NCBI GenBank assembly: GCA_913775215.1
Contig: CAJYKO010000481.1
Location: 1 to 9,632 of the forward strand
Source: an uncultured Devosia sp.
GTDB taxonomy: Bacteria > Pseudomonadota > Alphaproteobacteria > Rhizobiales > Devosiaceae
Length of the DNA stretch: 9,632 nt
Reading direction: 5' to 3'
The translations under genes were made by a program, and so were the position numbers. Positions 1 through 6,232 of the stretch are shown piece by piece. The number at the start of each line of letters is the position of its first letter. Position 1 is the stretch's first letter. A model generated the notes under the pieces. The model was not told where the DNA came from, searched no databases, and saw only the letters and a list, made by a program, of their open reading frames with translations.

Positions 1-534
1 CATGATGAGCGGCGAACCGAAGAGACTGATTGGCTGGCGCGCCAGCCGGTGAACCACGAGGCCATCGGCATATCCTGTGCCGGGAGACGCGTTGCAAAGG
101 ACGACATCGAGGTCTAGCCGCCGCAGCATGCCCGTCAGTTCTATAAGGCTTCCGGAGGTCAAAACGACCTCAAGGTCTTGACGCCCAAGGCAAGGATGCA
201 GGAAGTCGATCTGAAAGTTGCGCGAGAGCGTTGCAAGAGCACCGACACGCAAAACCTGTCGGCGACCAGAGCCCACCCTGAGTGTCGTTAAAAGATCCTC
301 GCCTATGTCGAATATCGCCTGAGCATGGTTGCGCGCAATTTGCCCGGCCTCGGTCAAAACCAAGCGACGCCCGACACGCTCGAATAGAGCATTGCCAAGC
401 TGGGCCTCAAGCATCTGGATCTGGGTGGAGAGAGCAGACTGGGATACCGAGAGGTTTCGCGCTGCGCGGGTCAGGTTGCCCTCCTGTGCGACCGCCAGGA
501 AGTACCGCAGGTGCTTGTAATTGAGAGACGCCAT
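1..534 (-). CDS. LysR-family transcriptional regulator, NhaR-like (3' part cut by window edge)
   Basis: Reading the minus strand from the ATG at 534-532 gives 178 uninterrupted codons to the window edge, beginning MASLNYKHLRYFLAVAQEG. Residues 5-65 form the classic LysR winged helix-turn-helix: RAARNLSVSQSALSTQIQMLE (about 23-43) covers the recognition region, and LFERVGRRLVLTEAG follows. A linker helix (66-90) leads into the start of the periplasmic-binding-like effector domain (about 94-178). The C-terminal 110-130 residues expected for this family lie beyond the window. The N-terminus (NYKHLRYF, long linker helix) resembles NhaR-type LysR proteins, which in enterobacteria activate a Na+/H+ antiporter in response to sodium; this is recognition from memory. 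The gene is divergent from the SbtA-like transporter gene with a 99-bp gap containing a LysR-type box, so it probably regulates that gene and itself. No Shine-Dalgarno sequence is evident. Family is sure; effector is unknown. Confidence 0.93.
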   Translation of the reverse strand, partial: MASLNYKHLRYFLAVAQEGNLTRAARNLSVSQSALSTQIQMLEAQLGNALFERVGRRLVLTEAGQIARNHAQAIFDIGEDLLTTLRVGSGRRQVLRVGALATLSRNFQIDFLHPCLGRQDLEVVLTSGSLIELTGMLRRLDLDVVLCNASPGTGYADGLVVHRLARQPISLFGSPLIM

Positions 535-558
535 AATTCGATTTTACAGAACGGTTTC

Positions 559-573
559 ATTCAATCAATGAAT
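559..573. promoter_or_regulatory. LysR-type operator (T-N11-A box) between the lysR gene and sbtA
   Basis: The sequence ATTCA-ATCAA-TGAAT is a perfect 5-5-5 inverted repeat and contains TTCA-N5-TGAA, so it fits the T-N11-A rule for LysR-type boxes. A second perfect inverted repeat, TTCATT-N5-AATGAA (556-572), overlaps it, offset by 2 bp in its centre. Outer elements AATTCG (535-540) and CGAAT (583-587) could be half-sites of a longer dyad. The site lies between two divergent starts, 25 bp from the regulator start and 60 bp before the transporter start, as expected for a box that binds the regulator and controls both genes. Binding is inferred. Confidence 0.7.
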
Positions 574-633
574 TTTTCTAAACGAATGGGGTGGGCTAGA
601 TCGCCCTGCCAACCTTTTTGTTTCGGTCTTCAA

Positions 634-1578
634 ATGCAGAGCCTTCTTTCTCCCGCGATCTTGTTTTTTGCCTTGGGACTGCTTGCCGCCTTGGTTCGAA
701 GCAATCTGCAAATCCCTGAAGCCGTCGGCAAAGCGCTCGCTATCTATCTGATGGCGGCCATCGGCCTAAAAGGTGGGGTGCAAGTGTCGCAAAGCGGCTT
801 TAGTACCGAGCTTTTACTCGCTGGCGTTTCGGGGCTTTCCCTCAGTTTGCTGCTTCCATTTCTCGCCTATTGGTCCCTCAGGCGCCTCGGTGGGCTTGAT
901 CAGATGCAGGCTGGAGCTGTCGCAGCACATTACGGCTCGGTCTCGGTGGTCACCTTTGTCACCGGCGTTGCAGCGCTCGAGGCGGCGGGATTTAAAGTTG
1001 CGGGCTTCATGGTCGCTGTCCTGGCGCTCATGGAGGCACCAGCTATCCTTGTGGGCCTTTGGCTGGCGCGCCGCTCGTCGGGTGATCAAGCGCCTCGGCT
1101 CGGCGGTCACGTTTCTCACGCGCTTCGGGACGGGTCAGTCCTGCTGCTCGCCGGGGGCTTTGCGATTGGTCTGCTGGCCGGGCCAGGAGGATTTGACCCA
1201 GTACGGCCGGTCTTCGAAGGCGCCTTTGGCGGCGTTCTTTGTCTTTTCCTCCTGGATATGGGCCTGCTCGCCGGTCGCCATCTGGCCGGCAGGGGCATCG
1301 TGTCCTCGCGGCTAGTCGTCCTTGCGGTCGCCTTGGCCATCATCAACGGCTCCATCGGGCTATTAGTCGGCACAGCGATTGGGCTTGATAAGGGTTCGGC
1401 AACGGCGCTCGCGATCCTCGCCGGCAGCGCAAGTTATATCGCTGCTCCCGCTGCGGTAAGGATGGCGTTACCCGAGGTCGACCCCGGCCTGCCGCTCACG
1501 ATGTCGCTCGCTGTGACGTTTCCTTTCAACGTCCTCGTTGCTATCCCCCTGCTGACTTCGCTAGCCGGGTTTTTGTGA
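634..1578 (+). CDS. SbtA-family (DUF897) sodium-dependent bicarbonate transporter-like permease
   Basis: This 314-residue, strongly hydrophobic protein has about ten predicted membrane segments. It belongs by recognition to the SbtA family, whose cyanobacterial member is an inner-membrane Na+/HCO3- symporter. Two inverted halves are visible, each with a serine-rich broken-helix motif: AHYGSVSVVTF at about residues 98-108, and GSASYIAAPAAVR at about 264-276. These form the Na+/bicarbonate site in SbtA. The GLKGG motif (about 44-48) is also typical. The start at 634 was chosen because MQSLLSPAILFFALG matches family N-termini; the frame stays open upstream to 511, but the in-frame ATG at 568 lies inside the putative operator. 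No good ribosome-binding site precedes any candidate start. The gene is divergent from an NhaR-like regulator. No SbtB (PII-like partner) gene follows. In heterotrophs the true substrate is unproven, so a bicarbonate or other small carboxylate role is inference. Confidence 0.88.
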   Translation: MQSLLSPAILFFALGLLAALVRSNLQIPEAVGKALAIYLMAAIGLKGGVQVSQSGFSTELLLAGVSGLSLSLLLPFLAYWSLRRLGGLDQMQAGAVAAHYGSVSVVTFVTGVAALEAAGFKVAGFMVAVLALMEAPAILVGLWLARRSSGDQAPRLGGHVSHALRDGSVLLLAGGFAIGLLAGPGGFDPVRPVFEGAFGGVLCLFLLDMGLLAGRHLAGRGIVSSRLVVLAVALAIINGSIGLLVGTAIGLDKGSATALAILAGSASYIAAPAAVRMALPEVDPGLPLTMSLAVTFPFNVLVAIPLLTSLAGFL

Positions 1579-1642
1579 TCGGTTTGCTCGGAAGCGTCGA
1601 TCAAAATGACCGATCTCGGGACTTTGTTATGGCGTTCTAAAC

Positions 1643-1679
1643 GGCGGGGTGGGGCGGGGTTGCCGACCCCACCACCGCC
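1643..1679. terminator. GC-rich hairpin between convergent genes, possible terminator
   Basis: GGCGG and GGTGGGG (1643-1654) pair with CCCCACC and CCGCC (1667-1679), giving a 12-bp stem with a single bulged A at 1674 and a 12-nt loop. A shorter alternative is GGGGT-TGCCG-ACCCC (1656-1670). No U-rich tract follows on either strand, so intrinsic termination is uncertain. Its composition also resembles the G/C-run arms of the repeat near 7070-7179, so it may instead be a decayed repeat copy. Confidence 0.4.
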
Positions 1680-1826
1680 CTCCCGTCCGGGTGCTCGCTC
1701 TGGAGAGGAATCCCGCGGGGTTGCACCTCTATTGGAAGTAATAGCTCATCGCAGGTTCTTTCTATTCTCTGATGCTTGGCGCCTTTTGACTGCATCAGCG
1801 CTCGACAGCTTGGGACCAAGTTCAGC

Positions 1827-1843
1827 GCGAAGACTTCGCTTTT
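1827..1843 (+). terminator. Weak terminator-like palindrome with TTTT
   Basis: GCGAA-GAC-TTCGC (1827-1839) is followed directly by TTTT on the plus strand. The stem is only 5 bp and the site lies about 250 bp after the sbtA stop, a few bases from the end of emrA. It could be a weak plus-strand terminator that keeps transcription from running antisense into the efflux operon. Confidence 0.3.
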
Positions 1844-1846
1844 GCC

Positions 1847-2890
1847 TTAGAGGCGGGTGTCGATGGCGACCTCGACGGACATGCCTGGCAGGAGCTGGTT
1901 CGCGAGGTCCTGGTCTGGATCGATTTCGATCTTTACCGGGATGCGCTGGGCGATTTTGGTGAAATTGCCGGTGGCGTTGTCAGGCTTGATCACGCTGAAT
2001 TCGGATCCCGTTGCGGGAGAAATCTCGGCAATATGCCCCTTGAGCATGGCATGGCTTAGTGCATCGATCGAAAGGGACACATCCTGGCCTACATGAAGAC
2101 CGGGCATCTGCGTTTCCTTGAAGTTTGCCACGACCCAGCGTTGTGGAGGCGTGACTGACGTCAACTGCGTCCCGACGGATACAAACTGGCCGATACGGGC
2201 TGCAACTTCACCCAGCGTGCCATCGACGGGAGCGACAATTCTCGTATTGGCGAGATTGATCTTGGCCAATTCGACGGCTGCTTCGGCCGAGCGAACGGCC
2301 CCTTGGAGAGCGGGCACGCTGCCTTCGACCAGGGACAGGTTCTGTTCGGCCATGCTGACATTGGCTTTTGCCTGCGCCACACTGGATTGGGCCTGGAGAA
2401 GCGCCGCGTGAACCTGGTCCGCGCTCGATTGTGGCGAGAGCCCGGAAGCAAGGAGGGATTCGCTACGCGCGGCGTCGGCTTCGGCGCGCTGGAAGGCGGC
2501 TTGGGCTGCTTCGAGTTGGGCTTGCGCAAATTCGACACTCGCCTGCTTGGAGGCGCGGTTTTGTTCGTAATTGTCGAGCGCGCTGCGCTGCTGCGCCAGG
2601 GCGCCTTCGGCCTGTTCGAGCTGCTGGAGATAGATGCGATCATCGAGCTGCACCAAAAGGTCGCCCTTCTTGACCTCCTGATAGTCGGTCACCGGCACGT
2701 CGGTGACATAGGCGGCAAGCTGGGGCGCGATCATGGTGACGCGCCCGCGCACATAGGCATTGTTGGTGGACTCTATCGTCGAGGTGAAGGGAGGCAGTTG
2801 CCATGCGTAGAGCACAGCGCCAACGCCGACGATGCCGATGAGCAGGGCGGCCCAGCTGCCTTTGGAGGTGAGGAGGTCTTTGATCTTCAT
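1847..2890 (-). CDS. emrA: EmrA/HlyD-type membrane fusion protein of MFS efflux pump
   Basis: This 347-residue protein is the periplasmic adaptor that links an inner-membrane MFS pump to an outer-membrane channel. Residues about 13-30 form a single N-terminal membrane anchor. They are followed by the first lipoyl half (about 45-85, STNNAYVRGRVTMIAPQ), a long alanine/glutamine-rich coiled-coil hairpin (about 87-212), the second lipoyl half (TRIVAPVDGTLGEVAARIGQFVSVGT, split across about 216-241), and a beta-barrel. The segment NFTKIAQRIPVKI (about 309-321) is a strong EmrA-family signature. Length is normal for the family. The gene lies 21 bp after the MFS permease stop in the same direction and is the last gene of the marR-emrB-emrA operon. 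Its ribosome-binding site is weak (GAAG about 11 nt upstream). Exported compounds cannot be read from the sequence. No TolC-like gene is in view, so the pump probably borrows one encoded elsewhere. Confidence 0.93.
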   Translation of the reverse strand: MKIKDLLTSKGSWAALLIGIVGVGAVLYAWQLPPFTSTIESTNNAYVRGRVTMIAPQLAAYVTDVPVTDYQEVKKGDLLVQLDDRIYLQQLEQAEGALAQQRSALDNYEQNRASKQASVEFAQAQLEAAQAAFQRAEADAARSESLLASGLSPQSSADQVHAALLQAQSSVAQAKANVSMAEQNLSLVEGSVPALQGAVRSAEAAVELAKINLANTRIVAPVDGTLGEVAARIGQFVSVGTQLTSVTPPQRWVVANFKETQMPGLHVGQDVSLSIDALSHAMLKGHIAEISPATGSEFSVIKPDNATGNFTKIAQRIPVKIEIDPDQDLANQLLPGMSVEVAIDTRL

Positions 2891-2911
2891 TTTCTATACT
2901 TCGTCGTAAAA

Positions 2912-4579
2912 TCAGGTGGTGGGGACAGGTGCAGTCGATACTCGGGCCGAGCCCAGAGCGCGTAGTCCCAGATGGAGAATAAGGGCGGCTGCGGCGGCGA
3001 GGGCGCCGTAGAAAATCAGTAAAAACAGATCATTATAGGCCAGGACCCAGGATTGCTGGGTCAGCGATTGGTTCAGAAGCGTCAGGCCCTGCGTGTTGCG
3101 TTGGGTCGGATCGGTCAGCACCCGACCATAGGCGCCGCCATAGGCCTGAATGCGCTGGACGACCACGGGGTCGAGAAGGGAAATGCCTTGCGCCAGGACA
3201 TTGGAATGAAACTGCTCGCGCAGTGTCACGAAGGTGGAAAAGATGGCGCTGCCCAAAAGACCGCCCAGACTTTGCGTGGTCAGGAAAACGGCGAGGAACG
3301 AGAGGATATATTGCGGGCCGCGCGCCAAGGCCTTCATGAAGCCATTGAGCATGGCAGGCGGCAGAAAAAGACCGCTGGCCGCGCCGATCAGGGCCTGGCT
3401 GACATAGAACTGCTCGGGACGACTGAGCGTAGTCGAATGCGTATCGAGCCAGCTGCCGATAGCGATCAGAACCAAAGCGGTGAGATGGATGATCTCAACC
3501 CGCTGAGGTTTAATGACCATGCTGAGGACGGCAGTCGCGGCAAAGGTGACGATGCCGATGACGCCGAAGAGCGGGATCAACTGATCGTTTTGGAGGTTGA
3601 GCACGGTGAATAGGCCCAAGACGCCGACCGATTGTTCCGACAGCAGCAGCCGGAAAACGACAAGCGCGCCGGCAAAGATCAGCATGTCACGCCCGGTGAG
3701 CCAGCGCAGATCGATGATCGGATTTGTCCTGTGCAGTTCGACGATGCAGAAGATTGCCATCGCGCCGATTCCCAGCGCCAGCACCAAACCGATCCAGGGC
3801 GTTTCCAGCCACCAGAGGGTCCGCCCCATGCCGAGGACGACAGCGATGCAGCCAAAACCAACGGTCATGAGCGGAAAGCTCAGAAGGTCGTCGCGATCAA
3901 AAACCTTTACGCGCGGCGGATGGGTGAGCGGCACGAGAAAAACGACCGCGAGCGAAATTAGCGCCAGGCCCAGTTCGACGGCATAAAGGCCGGTCCAGTC
4001 GCCCAATTGCAGCAATTCGGGCGAAATGACGCGCGCGAGAGGCAAAGCCAGCGTCGAGCCGAGCATGCCAAAGCAGATGCCTATGCTCATCTTCTTCTGC
4101 GGGGACAACCACTCGAGCATGTAATAAAAGCCCAGCGTGCTCAGCGGAGCGGCCGCAATCCCCATAATGGCGCGGACTACGATTGCCGATTGCAGGTCGT
4201 GGGCGAAAAGATGGGCGATGACCACAAGCACATAGGCGGCGATGCCGATCTCGGCGAAGCGGCGGAGGCCGAACTGGGTTCGTACTTTGAACATCAGGAT
4301 CGTGCCTGCCAGGTTCGTGGCGAAATAGGCCGAAGCAAGCCAGCCCATCTCGGATTGGGTTGCGCCAAAGGAGGCCTGCAGTCCCTGCAGATTGGCATTG
4401 ATGAGGTTCAGCCCCAGGCCCTGGGTGAGGCCGAGAACGAGGGAACTGAAAATATAAATGGCAGCAACGAGCGGCGACTTGGGCACGAAGGGCGGCATGG
4501 CCGGAACTGCATTCGGCTGGCTGGCGGGCGCAGGTGCTTGCGCCGAGGGCGGTGCCAATTCTGCGACTTGTGAGGTCAT
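2912..4579 (-). CDS. emrB: EmrB/QacA-like (DHA2) MFS efflux permease
   Basis: This 555-residue polytopic protein fits the 14-segment DHA2 drug:H+ antiporter class, the inner-membrane pump of an EmrAB-type tripartite system. An unusual Pro/Ala/Gln-rich N-terminal tail (about residues 8-34) precedes the first membrane segment (about 36-56). GWLASAYFATNLAG (79-92) is the expected second segment. The usual motif A is degenerate: VRTQFGLRRF (about 99-108) lacks the Asp-Arg of LADRxGRR. Motif C is also altered: GSTLALPLA (174-182) replaces GPxLGG. A hydrophilic periplasmic loop (about 455-510, with QAYGGAYGR) precedes the last membrane segment (about 515-537), as in EmrB proteins. The ATG overlaps the marR stop (ATGA, 4 bp), and GAGG sits 6 nt upstream, so translation is probably coupled. 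The partner emrA follows directly. Family and pump role are well supported; substrate is unknown. Confidence 0.9.
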   Translation of the reverse strand: MTSQVAELAPPSAQAPAPASQPNAVPAMPPFVPKSPLVAAIYIFSSLVLGLTQGLGLNLINANLQGLQASFGATQSEMGWLASAYFATNLAGTILMFKVRTQFGLRRFAEIGIAAYVLVVIAHLFAHDLQSAIVVRAIMGIAAAPLSTLGFYYMLEWLSPQKKMSIGICFGMLGSTLALPLARVISPELLQLGDWTGLYAVELGLALISLAVVFLVPLTHPPRVKVFDRDDLLSFPLMTVGFGCIAVVLGMGRTLWWLETPWIGLVLALGIGAMAIFCIVELHRTNPIIDLRWLTGRDMLIFAGALVVFRLLLSEQSVGVLGLFTVLNLQNDQLIPLFGVIGIVTFAATAVLSMVIKPQRVEIIHLTALVLIAIGSWLDTHSTTLSRPEQFYVSQALIGAASGLFLPPAMLNGFMKALARGPQYILSFLAVFLTTQSLGGLLGSAIFSTFVTLREQFHSNVLAQGISLLDPVVVQRIQAYGGAYGRVLTDPTQRNTQGLTLLNQSLTQQSWVLAYNDLFLLIFYGALAAAAALILHLGLRALGSARVSTAPVPTT

Positions 4580-5046
4580 GACAGACCTCGAGGCTCGATC
4601 TGACCCGGAACGGTGCAGCGCAGCGCCTGGGTGCGCGCGAGGATCTGCAAAAGCACGCGGTTTGCGATTTCCATTTCGGCCTCATCCAGTTCCGCGATGA
4701 GTTGCGCATTCATGTCGCTGAGAAGTTTTGAGACTTTTTCCGCGATTGCCTGACCCGCAGCCGTCAGGACGATCTTCTTTGCCCGTCGGTCTTCATCCGA
4801 GGGGACGCGCTGAATGTAGCCCAGCGTTTCGACGCCATCGAGAATGCGAACGGCTGTCGGGTGTTCTACGCCGAGATGCTGGGTAACATCGGCCTGACTG
4901 GCGCCGGTTTTGAGCGGCAGCAAAAAATAGAGCACGCGGGCGCGCGCCGACGTCAGGTTCATGTCCCGCAGGTGGACATCGAACGAAGCGCTCAATTCCC
5001 TTGCCAACCGGCTGACCGTTCTGAGCAGATCCAGCTTATCCGCCAT
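4576..5046 (-). CDS. MarR-family transcriptional regulator of the efflux operon
   Basis: This 156-residue protein is a MarR-type winged-helix dimer, usually a repressor released by small phenolic or other lipophilic ligands. The DNA-binding domain spans about residues 33-97: LTSARARVLYFLL begins the helices, HLGVEHPTAVRILDGVETLGYI (split around 58-79) is the recognition region, and SDEDRRAKKIVLTAAG is the wing with the conserved Asp and Arg residues. Helices at the two ends form the dimer interface. The frame is open to 5229, but the start at 5046 (MADKLDLL) is preferred because it matches family length and AGGGA lies 8 nt upstream. A longer start would run across the promoter palindrome. The gene overlaps the MFS permease gene by 4 bp and heads the marR-emrB-emrA operon. 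Autoregulation through the palindrome at 5063-5078 is inferred. Confidence 0.92.
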   Translation of the reverse strand: MADKLDLLRTVSRLARELSASFDVHLRDMNLTSARARVLYFLLPLKTGASQADVTQHLGVEHPTAVRILDGVETLGYIQRVPSDEDRRAKKIVLTAAGQAIAEKVSKLLSDMNAQLIAELDEAEMEIANRVLLQILARTQALRCTVPGQIEPRGLS

Positions 5047-5062
5047 TTTGTTGTTCCCTATA

Positions 5063-5078
5063 ATGTAGGGACCTACAT
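5063..5078. promoter_or_regulatory. MarR operator palindrome upstream of marR
   Basis: ATGTAGG-GA-CCTACAT is a perfect 7-2-7 inverted repeat ending 16 bp before the marR start. Its size and position are typical of a MarR-family operator. It overlaps the possible -10 element of the operon promoter, so bound MarR would block RNA polymerase. Confidence 0.7.
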
Positions 5079-5102
5079 AATTTTGGAGATGTTGGCTTGC
5101 AA
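5074..5102 (-). promoter_or_regulatory. Possible promoter of the marR-emrBA operon
   Basis: On the minus strand TTGCAA (5102-5097) is separated by 17 nt from TATGTA (5079-5074). The -35 fits sigma-70 fairly well and the spacing is ideal, but the -10 is poor. The position, 27 bp before the marR ATG and overlapping the palindrome, is what makes it plausible. Confidence 0.35.
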
Positions 5103-5111
5103 TGTCGTTTT

Positions 5112-5130
5112 GTGCATGCTTGGCATGCGC
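5112..5130. other. Short hairpin between M42 peptidase gene and marR
   Basis: GCATGC-TTG-GCATGC (5114-5128) is a perfect 6-3-6 inverted repeat. One G-T wobble and one G-C pair extend the stem to 8 bp (5112-5130). It lies 50-70 bp after the peptidase stop and upstream of the marR promoter. On the minus strand no T tract follows, so it is not a standard terminator. It could help end the peptidase transcript or be a second protein-binding site. Confidence 0.35.
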
Positions 5131-5179
5131 TTTCGAAAACCGCGGCGCCTGAACGCCTGTTTCAGCGCGCGGAGCTAGG

Positions 5180-6232
5180 CTACACAGGCATGGCGTGTTG
5201 ATGGGATATTTCTGTTTCGACGTAGCCACTTAGCAAGGCGGCCAGCGCCAGGAGCGAAGCCAAGTGGGTGCGTTCCCAGCCATGCGAGCTGTCGAGGGAA
5301 AAGCAGACGAGGCCCACGCGGATGTCCCAGCCGGCTTCAACGGCGGCGGCGCTGTCGGAGCGGTAGTGGCGGAATGTATCGCGTTCGTATCGGATGCCAT
5401 TCTGTTCACAGACCGTTAACATTTGGCGCGTCAGTCGGGCATCAAAGGGACCCTGGCGATCACGCATGGCGATGGTGACGGCGTCGTCACGCGATGTCTG
5501 GTTGGGGGCTGTCACCGCGTTGTCGATGGCGAGCAGTTCTTCGACCTCGGGACCAAAGCCATGGGTGCCACCGATGCCGATCTCTTCGGCAATGGTGAAC
5601 ATGGCCTGGAAGGGGACGGCGACCTTGGTGTGACCCTCGGCGATGGATTTGAGGACAGCGAGGAGAGTGGCGCAGCCGGCCTTATCGTCGAGGTGACGGG
5701 AGACAATGAAACCGTCGACGATTTCGGGCTGCGCGTCGACCGCGACCATATCGCCGACATTGAAGCCGGCGGCGACGAGCGCGGCGCGGTCGGGCAGGGT
5801 GGCGTCGATGCGGATTTCGAGATTGTCCCAATTGGCCGGCTGGGTATCGACTTCGGTGTTGAAGCGGTGGCCCGAGGCTTTAAGCGGCAAGATGGTGCCG
5901 CGATGTTCGGCATGGTCGGAAAAAATCGTGACGCGGGCGCCTTCGGCGAAACGGGCGGCCCAGGTTCCGGTATTGCGCAGGGCAAGCCGGCCATTGGGCT
6001 TGAGTTCGGTGACCATGGCGCCGAGGGTATCGAGATGGGCCGCGAGGGCGCGGCGGGGCGGGCCGTCTCCGACTTCGACATAGAGGACGCCACGGCGTGT
6101 ATATTTGGGCGAATAGCCCAGATCGCGCAGCCAGGTATCGACCAAGGCCACGGCGCGATCAGTCATGCCGACGGGGCTTGGCGTTTTGACGAGGTGCAGC
6201 AGCCGGTCGAGGAGATAGTCGGAATCGATCAT
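5180..6232 (-). CDS. M42-family metallopeptidase, osmoprotectant NAGGN-system type
   Basis: This 350-residue cytosolic protein is a two-metal aminopeptidase-like hydrolase of family M42. Likely metal ligands and catalytic residues are H66 and D68 in AHLDTLGAM, bridging D182 in SRHLDDKAG, E216/E217 in AEEIGIGG (general base and ligand), D237 in AIDNA, and H317 or H323 in DSSHGWERTH. The stretches GTWAARFAEGARVTIF (89-104), RGTILPLKASGH (111-122), EVDTQP (127-132) and GFIVSRHLDDKAG closely match, from memory, the subfamily encoded beside the synthesis genes for N-acetylglutaminylglutamine amide (NAGGN), a dipeptide osmoprotectant. The ATG overlaps the gntR stop (ATGA, 4 bp), so the two are translationally coupled, and a peptide ABC transporter lies upstream on the same strand. 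Cleaving imported or endogenous small peptides is inferred. The synthesis partners are not in this window. Family is sure; subfamily is likely. Confidence 0.9.
   Translation of the reverse strand: MIDSDYLLDRLLHLVKTPSPVGMTDRAVALVDTWLRDLGYSPKYTRRGVLYVEVGDGPPRRALAAHLDTLGAMVTELKPNGRLALRNTGTWAARFAEGARVTIFSDHAEHRGTILPLKASGHRFNTEVDTQPANWDNLEIRIDATLPDRAALVAAGFNVGDMVAVDAQPEIVDGFIVSRHLDDKAGCATLLAVLKSIAEGHTKVAVPFQAMFTIAEEIGIGGTHGFGPEVEELLAIDNAVTAPNQTSRDDAVTIAMRDRQGPFDARLTRQMLTVCEQNGIRYERDTFRHYRSDSAAAVEAGWDIRVGLVCFSLDSSHGWERTHLASLLALAALLSGYVETEISHQHAMPV

Larger units (their letters stand above)
1579..1846. other. Gene-free convergent gap with hairpins
   Basis: This gap lies between the stop codons of the converging sbtA and emrA genes. 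No frame in it gives a protein that looks real. Dyads visible are GATCGGT/ACCGATC (1577-1583 with 1609-1615, long loop), a strong GC hairpin at 1643-1679, CTGATGC/GCATCAG (1769-1775 with 1792-1798, 16-nt loop), and a short palindrome followed by TTTT (1827-1843). Together they probably serve to end transcription from both sides, although none is a textbook terminator. Confidence 0.6.

Noticed and set aside
1606..1962. Open frame of 118 codons on the plus strand in the convergent gap
   Set aside because: It crosses the GC hairpin and the end of emrA, and its Arg/Gly/Pro-rich product shows no family resemblance.
3897..4709. Open frame of 270 codons on the minus strand across marR and emrB
   Set aside because: It is a different frame of two well-supported overlapping genes; its Arg/His/Cys-rich product looks like frame-shifted translation.
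5047..5229. N-terminal extension of MarR from the ATG at 5229
   Set aside because: It would run through the end of the peptidase gene, the hairpin, the promoter and the operator palindrome, and make the protein 61 residues longer than family norm.
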